NCBI GenBank assembly: GCA_012031225.1
Contig: JAAUTZ010000014.1
Location: forward strand, 1-55,377
Source of the DNA: Chloroflexaceae bacterium
Lineage (GTDB): Bacteria; Chloroflexota; Chloroflexia; Chloroflexales; Chloroflexaceae
Length of the DNA stretch: 55,377 nucleotides
Direction of reading: 5' to 3'
The translations under genes were made by a program, and so were the position numbers. Below the pieces are notes generated by a model. That model was not told the origin of the DNA, made no database searches, and saw only the letters and a list, made by a program, of their open reading frames with translations. This document shows, piece after piece, positions 42,606 through 51,857 of this stretch (positions within the stretch are counted from its first letter, which is position 1; the number at the start of each line of letters is the position of its first letter).

Positions 42606-44707
42606 ATGCGAGAATATGAACCTGAACGGATCTACAACGTTGGCATCTTTGGCCACGTTAGCTCCGGCAAGACGACCCTCATTGAAGCTATGCTCTACGC
42701 AGCCCGCGCCATTCCGCGCCCCGGTCGGGTAGAGGACGGCACTACCACGAGTGATTATGACCCCGATGAACACCGCCGCCAGATGTCCATTCACCTCTCA
42801 GTCACTCCGCTTGAGTGGAAAGAGCGCAAGATCAACCTGATTGACGTGCCCGGCTACGCCGATTTCGCGGGCGATATGGCTGCCGCGATGCACGTTGTAG
42901 ATGGGGCGATCATTGTTGTGGATGCGACGGCTGGGGTCGAGGTGGGCACCGAGCAAGCGTGGCAGCTCGCTCGCGCTGCTGGGGTCAATGTGATCTTTTT
43001 TGTGAATAAGTGTGACCGCGAGAATGCCAATTTCCTGCGCTGTGTAGACCAGATCCGCGAGTTGCTGGATGAGGCGGCCACCCCGCTCTATCTCCCGCTC
43101 GGCGTAGCCCGTAGCTTTCGCGGGCTGATCTCGCTGCGGCAAGGCCTCGCCTACCCCACCGCCCAAGCCCACGACGGCGGCTTTGGCGAGGAGCATGTGC
43201 CGAGTGAGCAGGATGCCGAGATGCATGCATGGCGCACAGCCCTACTCGACAAGATCGCCGCCACGAGCGATGACTTGATCGAAAAGTATCTCGAACATGG
43301 CGAAGATGCACTCAGCCCCGATGAACGCCTGCGCGGGCTGCAACTCGGCATTGCCCAGCATACGATTGTGCCCGTGCTGTGTGGCTCTGGACTAGATGTA
43401 ACTGGCATTGCCCAGCTGCTCAAGGCGATTACCGAAGTGGTGCCGCCTGCCGCCCAGCACACGCGCCGCGCCACCGATCTGAATGCGGGCACAGCGGTGA
43501 ACCTTACTGCTGACCGCACCGCCCCGCTAGCGGCATTGGTCTTTAAGAGCCTCGCCGATCCGTATGGCAAGATCAGCTTCTTCCGCGTGTATCAGGGCAC
43601 CCTGCACACCAACAACGGCACCCGCAACGCCCGCACTGGCAAAGACGAACGCTGCGCCCACCTGTACATCCCGCACGGCAAAGATCAGGAAAGTGTTGAG
43701 CAAATTGGCGCAGGCGATATAGGGGTCACTACCAAGCTGGTAGATACGCTTACCAACGATACGCTGTGTGCGCCGGAACAGCCGCTCCAGATTGCCCCGA
43801 TCCAGTTCCCGCAGCCATCCTTCACAGCGGTAGTCAAACCGCATGGGCGCAGCGATCTGGACAAGCTGGGCGGCGCGTTGCAGCGGATGCTCGAAGAAGA
43901 CCCGACGCTGCACACCAGCCGCGACGATGTAACCGGCGAGACGTTGCTCTCTGGCTTGGGCGAATCCCATCTAGCGATTGTCGCCGAACGGATGAAGCGC
44001 AAATTCGACACGAGCGTGGATATTGAGCTAGCCCGCATCGCCTACCGCGAAACGATTCGGGGCAGTGCCGAAGCGGGCTACCGCCACAAGAAGCAGAGCG
44101 GCGGCGCGGGGCAATTTGCCGATGTGACGCTGCGCGTGGAGCCGCTGCCCCCTGATCCGAGCCGCACTGATCCACTGGAGTTTGTCAATGCTATCGTGGG
44201 CGGCGTGATTAGCAAGGGCTTCATGCCCGCCATCGAGAAGGGCATCCGGGAGCCATGGCGGAGGGCGTGCTCGTTGGTAGCCCCGTCGTGGATGTGCGCG
44301 TATCGGTGATTGACGGCAAAGAGCATCCGGTAGACTCGAAGGAGATCGCCTTCAAGATTGCGGGGGCCCAAGCCTTTAAGATTGCGGTGCAACAGGCGAT
44401 GCCCGCGATCTTAGAGCCGCACTACACGCTCGATATTGATGTGCCCGATCAGTATGCTGGCGACGTGATGAGCGATATGAGTACGCGGCGCGGGCGCGTG
44501 CTCGGTATGCTCCCTTCTGGCGAGGGGCGCACGGTGGTGACGGCGCAGGTTCCACTTGCCGAGTGCCAACGCTACGACACCGACCTGCGCTCGATGACGC
44601 ACGGGCGCGGCAGCTTCACCATGCGCTTCGAGGGCTATGAAGATGTGCCCGCGCAGATTGCCCAGCAACTCTGCGCGGCGCACCAGCAGGAGTTGCAGAC
44701 GGTGTAG
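42606..44707 (+). pseudogene. EF-G2-like translation GTPase gene with one frameshift near 44250
   Basis: Two overlapping frames (42606-44309 and onward to 44707) together make a ~700-residue EF-G-like protein. G1 is GHVSSGKTT (16-24), G3 DVPGYADF, G4 NKCD; domains II-III follow, and domain IV has GGAGQFADVTLRVEP. Frame 1 ends IEKGIREPWRRACS; the other frame continues IRE-AMAEGVLVGSPVVDVRV, exactly what EF-G needs. One missing G in GGGAGCC (44248-44254) explains the break. AAGGAGG lies 8 bases before ATG 42606, with a strong promoter upstream. It is an EF-G paralogue of uncertain role, not necessarily the main fusA. The break is either real loss of domain V or a sequence error. Confidence 0.8.
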
Positions 44708-44715
44708 TCAGGGAT

Positions 44716-44745
44716 CAGGGGGCAGGGCAAGAAACCTGCCCCCTG
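44716..44745. terminator. 11-bp perfect hairpin between convergent genes
   Basis: CAGGGGGCAGG and CCTGCCCCCTG are perfect arms around an 8-base loop, between stops at 44707 and 44758. The left arm overlaps three degenerate heptamer units (TCAGGGA, TCAGGGG, GCAGGGC at 44708-44728). No T-tract. Confidence 0.55.
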
Positions 44746-44757
44746 TGCTCCTGCCGC

Positions 44758-45970
44758 TCATCCCTCTGGTGGTTTGGGGAGGGTAATTGGCAGCCCGCGT
44801 TTGCGGCGTATATGCCGCGTATGCCCCAGCACCATCACCCCCAATCCGGCTAGCCCCACGCCCCCAAACACGATACTCAGCCCATAGGTTGGCGCAAAGC
44901 TCAAGCCGACCCCACCTAGCACAGGCCCGATGATATTGCCGATGATATAGGCAAAGAAGATCGCCGTTGTGCCCTGCACTAGCTGCATTCCGCGCAGGGT
45001 TGCCCCGACGCGGATCACCGCAAGCGTATACAAGCCACCGCCGAGCATGCCCCACACGAAACCCAACAGCCACAGCACCGCCGGAACCCGTAGCGCAAGT
45101 GGCAACAGCAGCGAGGCAACCACCAGTAGCACCGTCGCGGCGAGCATCAGGCGTTGCCACGCCATCCGATCTGCGAGGTAGCCGATGGGGATTTGGAGCA
45201 GGCTACCCACGCCGATCACGGCCACGAGCAACGTTGCCAATGCAAGCGAGAACCCCACCTGCACACTGAACGGGGGCAACACCGCCGGAATCCCGGCTTC
45301 GTACAGCCCACCGAGCAGCGCGGCGGCAAGCACCATGGCCCCGATCTGGCGGAGCGTGTGGGCCAGACGTTGTTGCCCAGCCAGCACAGGCGCGTCGGTG
45401 GTGGGGTGCAAGCCAGCCGGGGGGGTGCATGGGTAGGAATATCAGCAAGCCGATGCCAGTTAGGATTGCGGTAACGACAAACGGGAGCCAGCCGCTTGTG
45501 CCCGTCAGCAACAGGATCAATGGAGCCAGCAGCGACGTTGCGCCAATAATCGTTTCAAAGATACTGACAATCTGCCCGCGTTGCTCTGGCGGGCACAGCA
45601 GCGCAACCCAACTCTCCGCAATCACATAGTAGATGCCGGATGCCACCCCAACGAGGATGACAGCCACCGCCCAGAGCAGCAACGCATCACTCAGGATGAA
45701 GCTCAGGCTTACGCCGAGTGCCAGCCAGAACGCGCCCATAAAGGTTGCGTATGCGCCATAGCGGGCAACAAGCGGCTCTACCAGTGCCAGTGCCAGCAAT
45801 AGCCCTACCGGTTGGCAGGCCGCGAGCAAGCCAATCAAGACTGGCTCGGTGTTGCGGGCGGTCAGGTTCAAGACGATCAGGGCTGGAATCATGTAGTAAG
45901 CGATTGCAGCGAAGAAGTAGCCGGATAGCAAGCGCACCAGAGTCTGCTTCCAGTTGGGCAAATTGGGCAT
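44758..45970 (-). pseudogene. MFS transporter gene frameshifted in a G7 run
   Basis: Starting at ATG 45970 (MPNLPNWKQTLVRLLSGYFF), the frame gives about six membrane segments, then changes at LIFLPMHPPGW. A second frame continues from HPTTDAPVLAGQQRLAHTLR with six more segments to 44758. Together they form a ~400-residue, 12-segment major facilitator. The G7 run on the + strand (45419-45425) is at the junction; six Gs would restore one frame. AAAGGA is about 11 bases before the ATG. It follows marR by 22 bases and is probably a drug or metabolite exporter controlled by it. It could be phase-variable, dead or a sequence error. Confidence 0.75.
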
Positions 45971-45992
45971 ACTGGGCGGAGTCCTTTCTGGC

Positions 45993-46520
45993 TTATGCCC
46001 CACTAGGGGCAACTGGGCACGTCGCCAGTGGGCATACGGACTCGTCGCACAGGCGGCAGATTTGATCGGCGTGGCGTTCATTCCCGGCGAGATTGGCAAG
46101 GGCGGCTTCGAGCAGCCGGGTGAGTTGCGCTTGTTGGGCGGCGGAGAAGCCCTGCACGGCCTGCGCCAATACCTGCTGCCGCGCCGCCAGCAGGGCGTGT
46201 ACGGTGGGCGTGCCGGTATCCGTCAGGTGCAGCGCGACACTGCGCCCATCGGTTCCAGTATGGCGGGTGAGGAGCTGGGCTTGCTCCAGCCGATCTACAA
46301 GGCGGACGGTCGCAGAGTGGGAGCGATTGAGCATCTGGCTGAGCCATTCGATAGACTGCCCAGCATTGGTACTGAGGAGCACCAACGCCGCAGGCGCAAC
46401 CGCCGCGTGCCCAGCTTGAGCCGCAGTTGCGGCATGCAGGTCATCGCTGAGGGCAAGCACCAGTGCCCCAAGCAGATTCAGCATGCGGGGATATTCCGGT
46501 GTGGGTGGGAGCTGTTCCAT
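45993..46520 (-). CDS. MarR-family transcriptional regulator
   Basis: 175 residues from ATG 46520. The winged-helix region has SIEWLSQMLNRSHSATVRLV (recognition helix) near 55-75 and the wing DRLEQAQLLTRHTGTDGRSV, followed by helices for dimerisation. The C-terminus is unusual: IC-x2-C and C-x5-C groups (ICRLCDESVCPLATC) suggest a metal- or redox-sensing tail. The consensus promoter at 46527-46555 predicts transcription to begin at, or one base from, the ATG, so the mRNA may be leaderless. An imperfect 18-base palindrome in the promoter spacer suggests autorepression. The MFS gene follows directly. Confidence 0.8.
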   Translation of the reverse strand: MEQLPPTPEYPRMLNLLGALVLALSDDLHAATAAQAGHAAVAPAALVLLSTNAGQSIEWLSQMLNRSHSATVRLVDRLEQAQLLTRHTGTDGRSVALHLTDTGTPTVHALLAARQQVLAQAVQGFSAAQQAQLTRLLEAALANLAGNERHADQICRLCDESVCPLATCPVAPSGA

Positions 46521-46526
46521 CCACCT

Positions 46527-46555
46527 AGTATATGCGTGATACATACATATGTCAA
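46527..46555 (-). promoter_or_regulatory. Consensus promoter of marR-MFS
   Basis: On the minus strand TTGACA (46555-46550), exactly 17 bases, TATACT (46532-46527). The expected start is at 46520 or 46521, the marR ATG itself. Confidence 0.75.
46537..46554. promoter_or_regulatory. Probable MarR operator
   Basis: TGATACATACATATGTCA matches its own reverse complement at 12 of 18 positions and overlaps the spacer and -35 box, the usual site for MarR-type autorepression. Confidence 0.4.
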
Positions 46556-46622
46556 GGGCCGTAGGCGACACGGGGCATGGTGTGCTTGCCGCCCGCCTCG
46601 TTGCCGCCTAGTTGCCGCCTAG

Positions 46623-46651
46623 TTGCCGCTGCACCCAAGCCGTGCTACACT
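46623..46651 (+). promoter_or_regulatory. Promoter for the GT-C-like gene
   Basis: TTGCCG (46623-46628), 17 bases, TACACT (46646-46651) with a TGC extension. Start near 46658, leader about 70 bases. Confidence 0.4.
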
Positions 46652-46727
46652 AATGCCTGAATTGGCAGCCGCACCGACGCACCGCGCTGCCCCCACCAAT
46701 CAAGCACGAAAGGTACGCCGCTTCGCT

Positions 46728-49136
46728 ATGGCTCACGCCACGCGCCCCGAACGGGCGACACTGACACCCCCCACACTGCACCAACCCGCCCTGAACATTC
46801 GGCAGGCGTGGCGCGTGCAGCCGGCTGTGCCGCCAACCCTGCTCGCCCTGCTCACGCTGGTGCTGCTGATCCTTGCCTACAGCGTGCGCCCGACGGTGTG
46901 GCTTGATTTGGGCAACTACTACGATTCGATCTTTGTGCAGAACTTCCACGCCCGCGAATTGGATGCTGCCGCGCCGGAGCAAGTGTTTGCGTGGGATGCC
47001 GCCGCTGACGAATTGGTGCTGCCCGGCGGCTACGATAGCCACATCCTGATCGAGGTGCAAGCCGATCCCAATCTGCCTGATCGCCCGCTTGGGCTGGTTG
47101 CGCTGAGTGTGAATGATATTCCGGTGAGTATGCCGCGCAGCAGCTCGCACCGCTTCACGGCGTTTGTGCCTGCCGAACAAGCCGCCGCCCCCGAACTCCA
47201 CCTGCGCCTGCGGTCCGCGCTGACCGGTGGGCAAGAGCCTGATCCGGCGGTGGTGCAGCAGGTGGCAGTTGCGCCGGCTCGCACCTATCGCTGGAGTCAG
47301 GGCGAAAGTCGGCTAGTGTTTCCGGGCTTGGGGCGCGGCGCGTGGCAGGTTAATCTTGATCTCGTCACCGCCCACCCCAACAGCGAGCCAGTCAATGCCC
47401 AGATTGCGGCGAACGGCGTGGCCCTTGTATCGCTGCCCGATAGCAACCAGTTGCGCCGCGTGAGCCTGCTCGTGCCCGCCGTGCTGATGGACAGTGGCAA
47501 CCTAGAGCTAACGGTGCAAGCCAACACCTACACCGATCCGCGCCCGCTGGGGGTGTTTCTCGCCGATGTGCAGCTGGCCCCGATCAGCCCGCCGCGGGCA
47601 CTGTTCCCCCCGCCGCTGATCCTGCTCTCTGGCATGAGCATGGCACTGGGTCTGTATGCGGTGCTAGCGATCTTGCTAGGGGGCATCTTGCCGCGCCAAG
47701 CCGCTCCGATGCGCTGGCTCGCCAGTGGCATTGCGCTAGCGGGCTTGGCGGTGCTGGCTGCCGCTTTGATCTACGCCCGCTTCCCGATCAGCTTTATGCC
47801 GCCCGGCTTAGCGGTGCTGGCGGTGTGGAGCCTGTGCTTGTTGCTGATCGTGCGCCCGTTGGTGCTGCGCCTCAGCCCCTCGCCGCAGTTTGGCTATGTG
47901 CTGCTGCTGCTGTTCTTCGGCAGCTACTGGCTCAAGGCGGTGGGCATGCTCTACCCTTATTTTATTGCGATTGACGTACACTGGCATATGGAGCGGGTGC
48001 GCTGGATTCTACAGGGGCAGCTGCCGCTGCTGTATGGCACGGATAGCCCGCTCAATGAAGCCACCATGCCCGTTGCCGAATGGGGCAGCGAACGTCCGGT
48101 CATCCCCTACTCGCCGTGGTTCCATATGATCGCCACAAGCTACAGCCTACTCCCCTTCCGGCTCGAATTCACCAACAACATGGTCAGTGCGCTGGTAGAT
48201 ACCTCCCGCATTCTGATGATCGGCTTAGTCGCGGTGCGGGCGGGCATCGGCCAACGCGGCGGCTTGCTGGCGGCGGGCTTGCTCGCCGTGCTACCAGTCA
48301 ACTTCCTGTTGCACTCGTGGGGCAACGCGCCCACCACGATGGGCTTGTGGTGGAGCCTCGCCGCTACGCTGTGGGCAATCGCGCTGTGGCACCGCCTGCC
48401 CGAACGCCTACCGTTCCTCGTGCTGACGGTGCTGCTGCTCGGCGCGTTCCTGATCTACACCGTGGCGGGGGTATTCATGGGAGCCTTTCTGGTGCTGTTC
48501 AGTGGCCTCGTGTGGCTTGCGGCAGGGCACAGCGGCCAAACCGCGCTCCGGGCCAGCCTGCGTCCGTTGTGGTACGCTACTGCGCTGGCGGTTGCGCTGT
48601 CCATGCTGATCTACTATGTTCAATACGTGCCACTGATTATCGAGCGCACCGTGCCCTACTTTGTCGGGGCGTTTTCGGGCACGGCGAGTCCAGAGGCGAG
48701 CGGCAAAGCCACCGACACGCTCAGTGCCTATATCACACGCCATACCCGCCTGACCACGTATGGCTTGCTCATCCCAATCCTGCTGGGCTTGCTGTATCTT
48801 GCGTGGGGCTGGCTGCAACGCTTCCAACTCAACCCGCGCCCAGAGCTGGCCCTACAGCCGCCCGCGCCCGCTTCCGCCGTGATCCTGTGGGCGGCTGTTG
48901 GGGGCTGGGTCACGATCATGCTGATCTTCCTGCCGCTAGCCTACGTCGTCTCGATGGTAGACAAGCATTTCTTTGTGGCGATCCCGATGCTCATGCTCGC
49001 TAGCGGGGCATTGCTGGAACAGGTCTGGCGGCGCGGCTGGTGGGCGCGGGGGCTGATCCTGCTCTACTACGCCTATCTGCTGATTGCCGCCGTGAACCTA
49101 TGGCTCACGCGCATCGTGACAGTGAAGCAGGGCTGA
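46728..49136 (+). CDS. Large polytopic membrane protein, GT-C-like
   Basis: 802 residues. One N-terminal membrane helix (about 38-57), then a ~230-residue external beta-rich region of two similar parts (starting near DSIFVQNFHARELD and WSQGESRLVFPGLGRG), and a membrane domain of about ten or more helices from residue 290 on. The short loop after an early helix reads IDVHWHMERVRWIL, which may be the acidic/His site of GT-C glycosyltransferases. The start at 46728 is chosen because GAAAGG lies upstream and the predicted mRNA begins near 46658; earlier in-frame codons would be at or before that point. Family and substrate are uncertain; a lipid-linked sugar enzyme is inferred. Confidence 0.6.
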   Translation: MAHATRPERATLTPPTLHQPALNIRQAWRVQPAVPPTLLALLTLVLLILAYSVRPTVWLDLGNYYDSIFVQNFHARELDAAAPEQVFAWDAAADELVLPGGYDSHILIEVQADPNLPDRPLGLVALSVNDIPVSMPRSSSHRFTAFVPAEQAAAPELHLRLRSALTGGQEPDPAVVQQVAVAPARTYRWSQGESRLVFPGLGRGAWQVNLDLVTAHPNSEPVNAQIAANGVALVSLPDSNQLRRVSLLVPAVLMDSGNLELTVQANTYTDPRPLGVFLADVQLAPISPPRALFPPPLILLSGMSMALGLYAVLAILLGGILPRQAAPMRWLASGIALAGLAVLAAALIYARFPISFMPPGLAVLAVWSLCLLLIVRPLVLRLSPSPQFGYVLLLLFFGSYWLKAVGMLYPYFIAIDVHWHMERVRWILQGQLPLLYGTDSPLNEATMPVAEWGSERPVIPYSPWFHMIATSYSLLPFRLEFTNNMVSALVDTSRILMIGLVAVRAGIGQRGGLLAAGLLAVLPVNFLLHSWGNAPTTMGLWWSLAATLWAIALWHRLPERLPFLVLTVLLLGAFLIYTVAGVFMGAFLVLFSGLVWLAAGHSGQTALRASLRPLWYATALAVALSMLIYYVQYVPLIIERTVPYFVGAFSGTASPEASGKATDTLSAYITRHTRLTTYGLLIPILLGLLYLAWGWLQRFQLNPRPELALQPPAPASAVILWAAVGGWVTIMLIFLPLAYVVSMVDKHFFVAIPMLMLASGALLEQVWRRGWWARGLILLYYAYLLIAAVNLWLTRIVTVKQG

Positions 49137-49169
49137 GGCAGCAACAATCGCGCCGCTGCCCCCCGCACC

Positions 49170-49973
49170 CTACATCTGCAACATGTAGCCCTTGCCACGT
49201 ACATTGAGCAGATAGCGCGGCGAGGTAGGATCAGGTTCGAGCTTCTGGCGCAGGTGGTAGATATGCGGCTTGATTAGCTCACTCGCTTCTAACTCCGACG
49301 TGTCGTAGCCTTGAGCGCAGCGTACAATCTGGGCGTAGGTTTGCATCTTGCCTGCCTGCTCGGCCATACACAGCAGCACGCGGAACTCGGTGGGAGTGAG
49401 CGGCAATAGCTGCCCAGCGAAAGTTGCCGCCTGCCGCCACGTATCAATTTGCAACTGGCCAATGTTCATTATGCGCTCTACGCCATCTGCGAAGGGGGTA
49501 TTCACGGGAGTAGCCGGCTCAACTGTGTCCGTTGCTGCTTGGCGGCGTAGCTCTTGGGCGGCTGAGGTTACGGTGTCGATCAAATCCATCTGGCGGCGGC
49601 GGCGGTGGTAGTCCTCTAGCCCCGCTTTGACGCGCTGCACCACAAAGGCTGGATCGGTGGTTTTGAGCAGGTAATCGAAAATCTGGTGGCGAATCCCATC
49701 CATCGCTGACTCAAGCGAGCCGTGCCCAGTCAGCACAATCACCGAGGTGTCTGGGGTAATCGTGCGGGCATGCTCGACCACTTGCATGCCGTCCATGCCG
49801 GGCATCTTCAAGTCTACCAACAGCAGGGCGTAGTGTTGCTGGCGCAGTAGCTCAACGGCTTCTTCACCGCTGCCTGCGGTGGTCACGTCATAGCCAGCAC
49901 GGGTCAGCAGCGTGCTGAGGGTCAAGCGAATATTGGCTTCATCATCTACAATGAGAACGCGGGTTTGGGTCAT
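49170..49973 (-). CDS. Two-component response regulator with C-terminal winged helix
   Basis: 267 residues. Receiver domain (about 1-125): acidic pair Asp10/Asp11, phospho-acceptor Asp54 in LLLVDLKMPGMDG, Thr in VLTGHGS and Lys in YLLKTTDP. A linker (about 125-165) precedes an OmpR-type winged helix (about 170-265: LTPTEFRVLLCMAEQAGK, IYHLRQKLEPD and LLNVRGKGYML). The start is ATG 49973 with AGGAG about 8 bases upstream. It is divergent from the histidine kinase gene at 50194, so the two surely form a pair. The target genes are unknown. Confidence 0.9.
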   Translation of the reverse strand: MTQTRVLIVDDEANIRLTLSTLLTRAGYDVTTAGSGEEAVELLRQQHYALLLVDLKMPGMDGMQVVEHARTITPDTSVIVLTGHGSLESAMDGIRHQIFDYLLKTTDPAFVVQRVKAGLEDYHRRRRQMDLIDTVTSAAQELRRQAATDTVEPATPVNTPFADGVERIMNIGQLQIDTWRQAATFAGQLLPLTPTEFRVLLCMAEQAGKMQTYAQIVRCAQGYDTSELEASELIKPHIYHLRQKLEPDPTSPRYLLNVRGKGYMLQM

Positions 49974-50082
49974 CAGTAACTCTCCTGCCATACGGCATAC
50001 GGGGGCGTAGGAGGTGCAAGGTGGGCTGCACCCGTCAGCCGCCAAGTGCGGTTCCGTTGCTTCGATTTCTCCTGTAGTTCAT

Positions 50083-50135
50083 ATCATACCCCAAGTTAGT
50101 TGGTTTGCAAAGTTTTCACTATTATAATGTATAAT
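50083..50135. promoter_or_regulatory. Divergent promoter region of the two-component pair
   Basis: Minus strand: TTGCAA (50110-50105), 16 bases, TATGAT (50088-50083), reading towards the response regulator. Plus strand: TATAAT boxes at 50123-50128 and 50130-50135 read towards the kinase, with a poor -35. TTGCAA is palindromic and could be shared by both. Confidence 0.45.
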
Positions 50136-50193
50136 GATACTAACCTAATAGCTGCAACAAAGCCGCTAGCGTGTTAGAGAGGAGACCGCCGCT

Positions 50194-51711
50194 ATGCACG
50201 CAGACACGCATCAGATTGAAGGTGCAGGCGAGACAGAGATGTCTGCCGTGTCGTTGTCGCCGGATTGTGTGCATTCCCGCATCACAGAATTGGAAGAACG
50301 GATCGCTGTGCTGACCCGCCGTGAAGCCGCCGCCAATCTTCACATTGCCGATCTGGAAAGCCAATTGGCTGCCGGGCGCGTGTATGCCGAGCAATCTTCG
50401 TATGACCGTTTGGATACGTTATTGGCGATCAGTGCTAATCTGTTGGTGACGCACGAGATCGGTTCGCTGCTGAATCTGGTGGTACGCGAGGCAACCACCC
50501 TGTTTCAGGATCGCAGTCGCGCCCTGCTATTCTTGACCCGCAACGAGCACCATATCGTGGTGCGGAGCTTCAAGCATCAGCACGAGGATGTTGAGCTAAC
50601 CTTGCTGCACGATCACCCGATCACGAGCCATGCCTTTCTTGCACCTCGCGCCATGCTGATGGATACGAGCGAGCTACGCATGGTCGTGCGTCAACTCAAG
50701 CTCGATACCATGCTTGAATTGCCCGAACTGGACAGCGCAAATCGCCCGCGCAGTGTCCTGCTGGCACCGCTCCACACCGATGCGGAACGGATTGGGGCAC
50801 TGGTGCTTTGCTGCGACGTGAACAGCCCCGGCTATCATCCCAACGATCTGCCCTTCATCCAAGCCCTCGCTGATCTTGCCGCCGTTGCAATTGATGATAT
50901 TAGCCAGCGCGAACGTTCGGCATCGCTCGAGACAGACCTCGCCCGCGAGCGGCAGATGCACCGCCAAGCCCAATCCCAGCTCGATACGGCGCAGGCGCAA
51001 CTTTTGCAGAGCGCGAAGCTGGCAGCGATTGGCGAACTGGCGGCATCGGTGGCGCACGAGATCAACAACCCCCTGTATGCCGCCCGCAACAGCCTCTATC
51101 TGCTCGAACAAGATTTGCCCACCGATCTCCCGCAGCATCGTTTCCTCGAAATTGCAAAGGGCGAGTTGGGGCGGATCTCACGCATCATTACGCGCATGCG
51201 TGACTTCTACCGCCCGCAGCGTTCTGAATTGGCTGAAACCAGCGTGAATAGCCTGCTCCACGATACGGTTGATTTTGTGCGGACATATCTGCGGCACGGG
51301 CAGATTAACGTCACCACTAGCTTTGACCCGACCCTGCCGCTCTTGATTGCCCACGCCGATCAGCTACGGCAGGTGTTCCTCAACATTGTGCTGAATGCCT
51401 GTGATGCAATGGCATCTGGGGGCACGCTCCACGTTGCCACCGAAACCACCGGCACCAACAACGGCGGGCACTTGGGCGTGATGATCCGCATCTCGGATAC
51501 TGGCACGGGCATTGATCCGGCGCACCTTGAACACCTCTTCGAGCCGTTCTACACCACCAAGCCGCAGGGCACTGGGCTGGGGCTAGCAATCACCGCGCAT
51601 ATTGTGACCCAGCACGCGGGTGAGATTAACGTCGAGAGTGAGGTTGGTAAAGGCACGACGTTCACGATCACGCTGCCCGTCGTCTCCGAACTCGCGCACA
51701 TGCCGGAGTAG
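50194..51711 (+). CDS. GAF-domain sensor histidine kinase
   Basis: 505 residues, soluble. An N-terminal coiled coil (about 28-58), a GAF domain (about 75-235), a coiled coil (about 240-275), a HisKA domain with the phospho-acceptor His288 in ASVAHEINNPLYAARNSLYL, and a HATPase_c domain (N box LNIVLNACDAM; G boxes DTGTGIDPAHLEHLFEPFYT and GTGLGLAITAHIV). All catalytic boxes are intact. No membrane helix, so it senses an internal signal. GAGAGGAG precedes the ATG. Paired with the divergent response regulator. The gene runs straight into a heptamer repeat array. Confidence 0.9.
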   Translation: MHADTHQIEGAGETEMSAVSLSPDCVHSRITELEERIAVLTRREAAANLHIADLESQLAAGRVYAEQSSYDRLDTLLAISANLLVTHEIGSLLNLVVREATTLFQDRSRALLFLTRNEHHIVVRSFKHQHEDVELTLLHDHPITSHAFLAPRAMLMDTSELRMVVRQLKLDTMLELPELDSANRPRSVLLAPLHTDAERIGALVLCCDVNSPGYHPNDLPFIQALADLAAVAIDDISQRERSASLETDLARERQMHRQAQSQLDTAQAQLLQSAKLAAIGELAASVAHEINNPLYAARNSLYLLEQDLPTDLPQHRFLEIAKGELGRISRIITRMRDFYRPQRSELAETSVNSLLHDTVDFVRTYLRHGQINVTTSFDPTLPLLIAHADQLRQVFLNIVLNACDAMASGGTLHVATETTGTNNGGHLGVMIRISDTGTGIDPAHLEHLFEPFYTTKPQGTGLGLAITAHIVTQHAGEINVESEVGKGTTFTITLPVVSELAHMPE

Positions 51712-51752
51712 GTATCAGGGGTCAGGGGTCAGGTATCAGGGGTCAGAGATAA
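51711..51752 (+). repeat. Heptanucleotide array (GGTATCA/GGGGTCA), starting at the kinase stop codon
   Basis: Units GGTATCA, GGGGTCA, GGGGTCA, GGTATCA, GGGGTCA, GAGATAA. The first base is the last base of the kinase TAG. It is inverted relative to 51814-51848, with about 61 bases between. Confidence 0.9.
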
Positions 51753-51813
51753 TAGGCCTACATGCTAGGGATGCGGTGTTGGGCAGAGTGATGCCACATC
51801 ATCTGCACGCTCG

Positions 51814-51848
51814 CTATCACCTGACCCCTGAAACCTGATACCTTGCAC
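51814..51848 (-). repeat. Heptanucleotide array in inverse orientation
   Basis: Units CTATCAC, CTGACCC, CTGAAAC, CTGATAC, CTTGCAC, the inverse of the array at 51711-51752. The pair can form a long imperfect hairpin between the convergent kinase and murA genes. Confidence 0.85.
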
Positions 51849-51857
51849 CTAGTCGCG

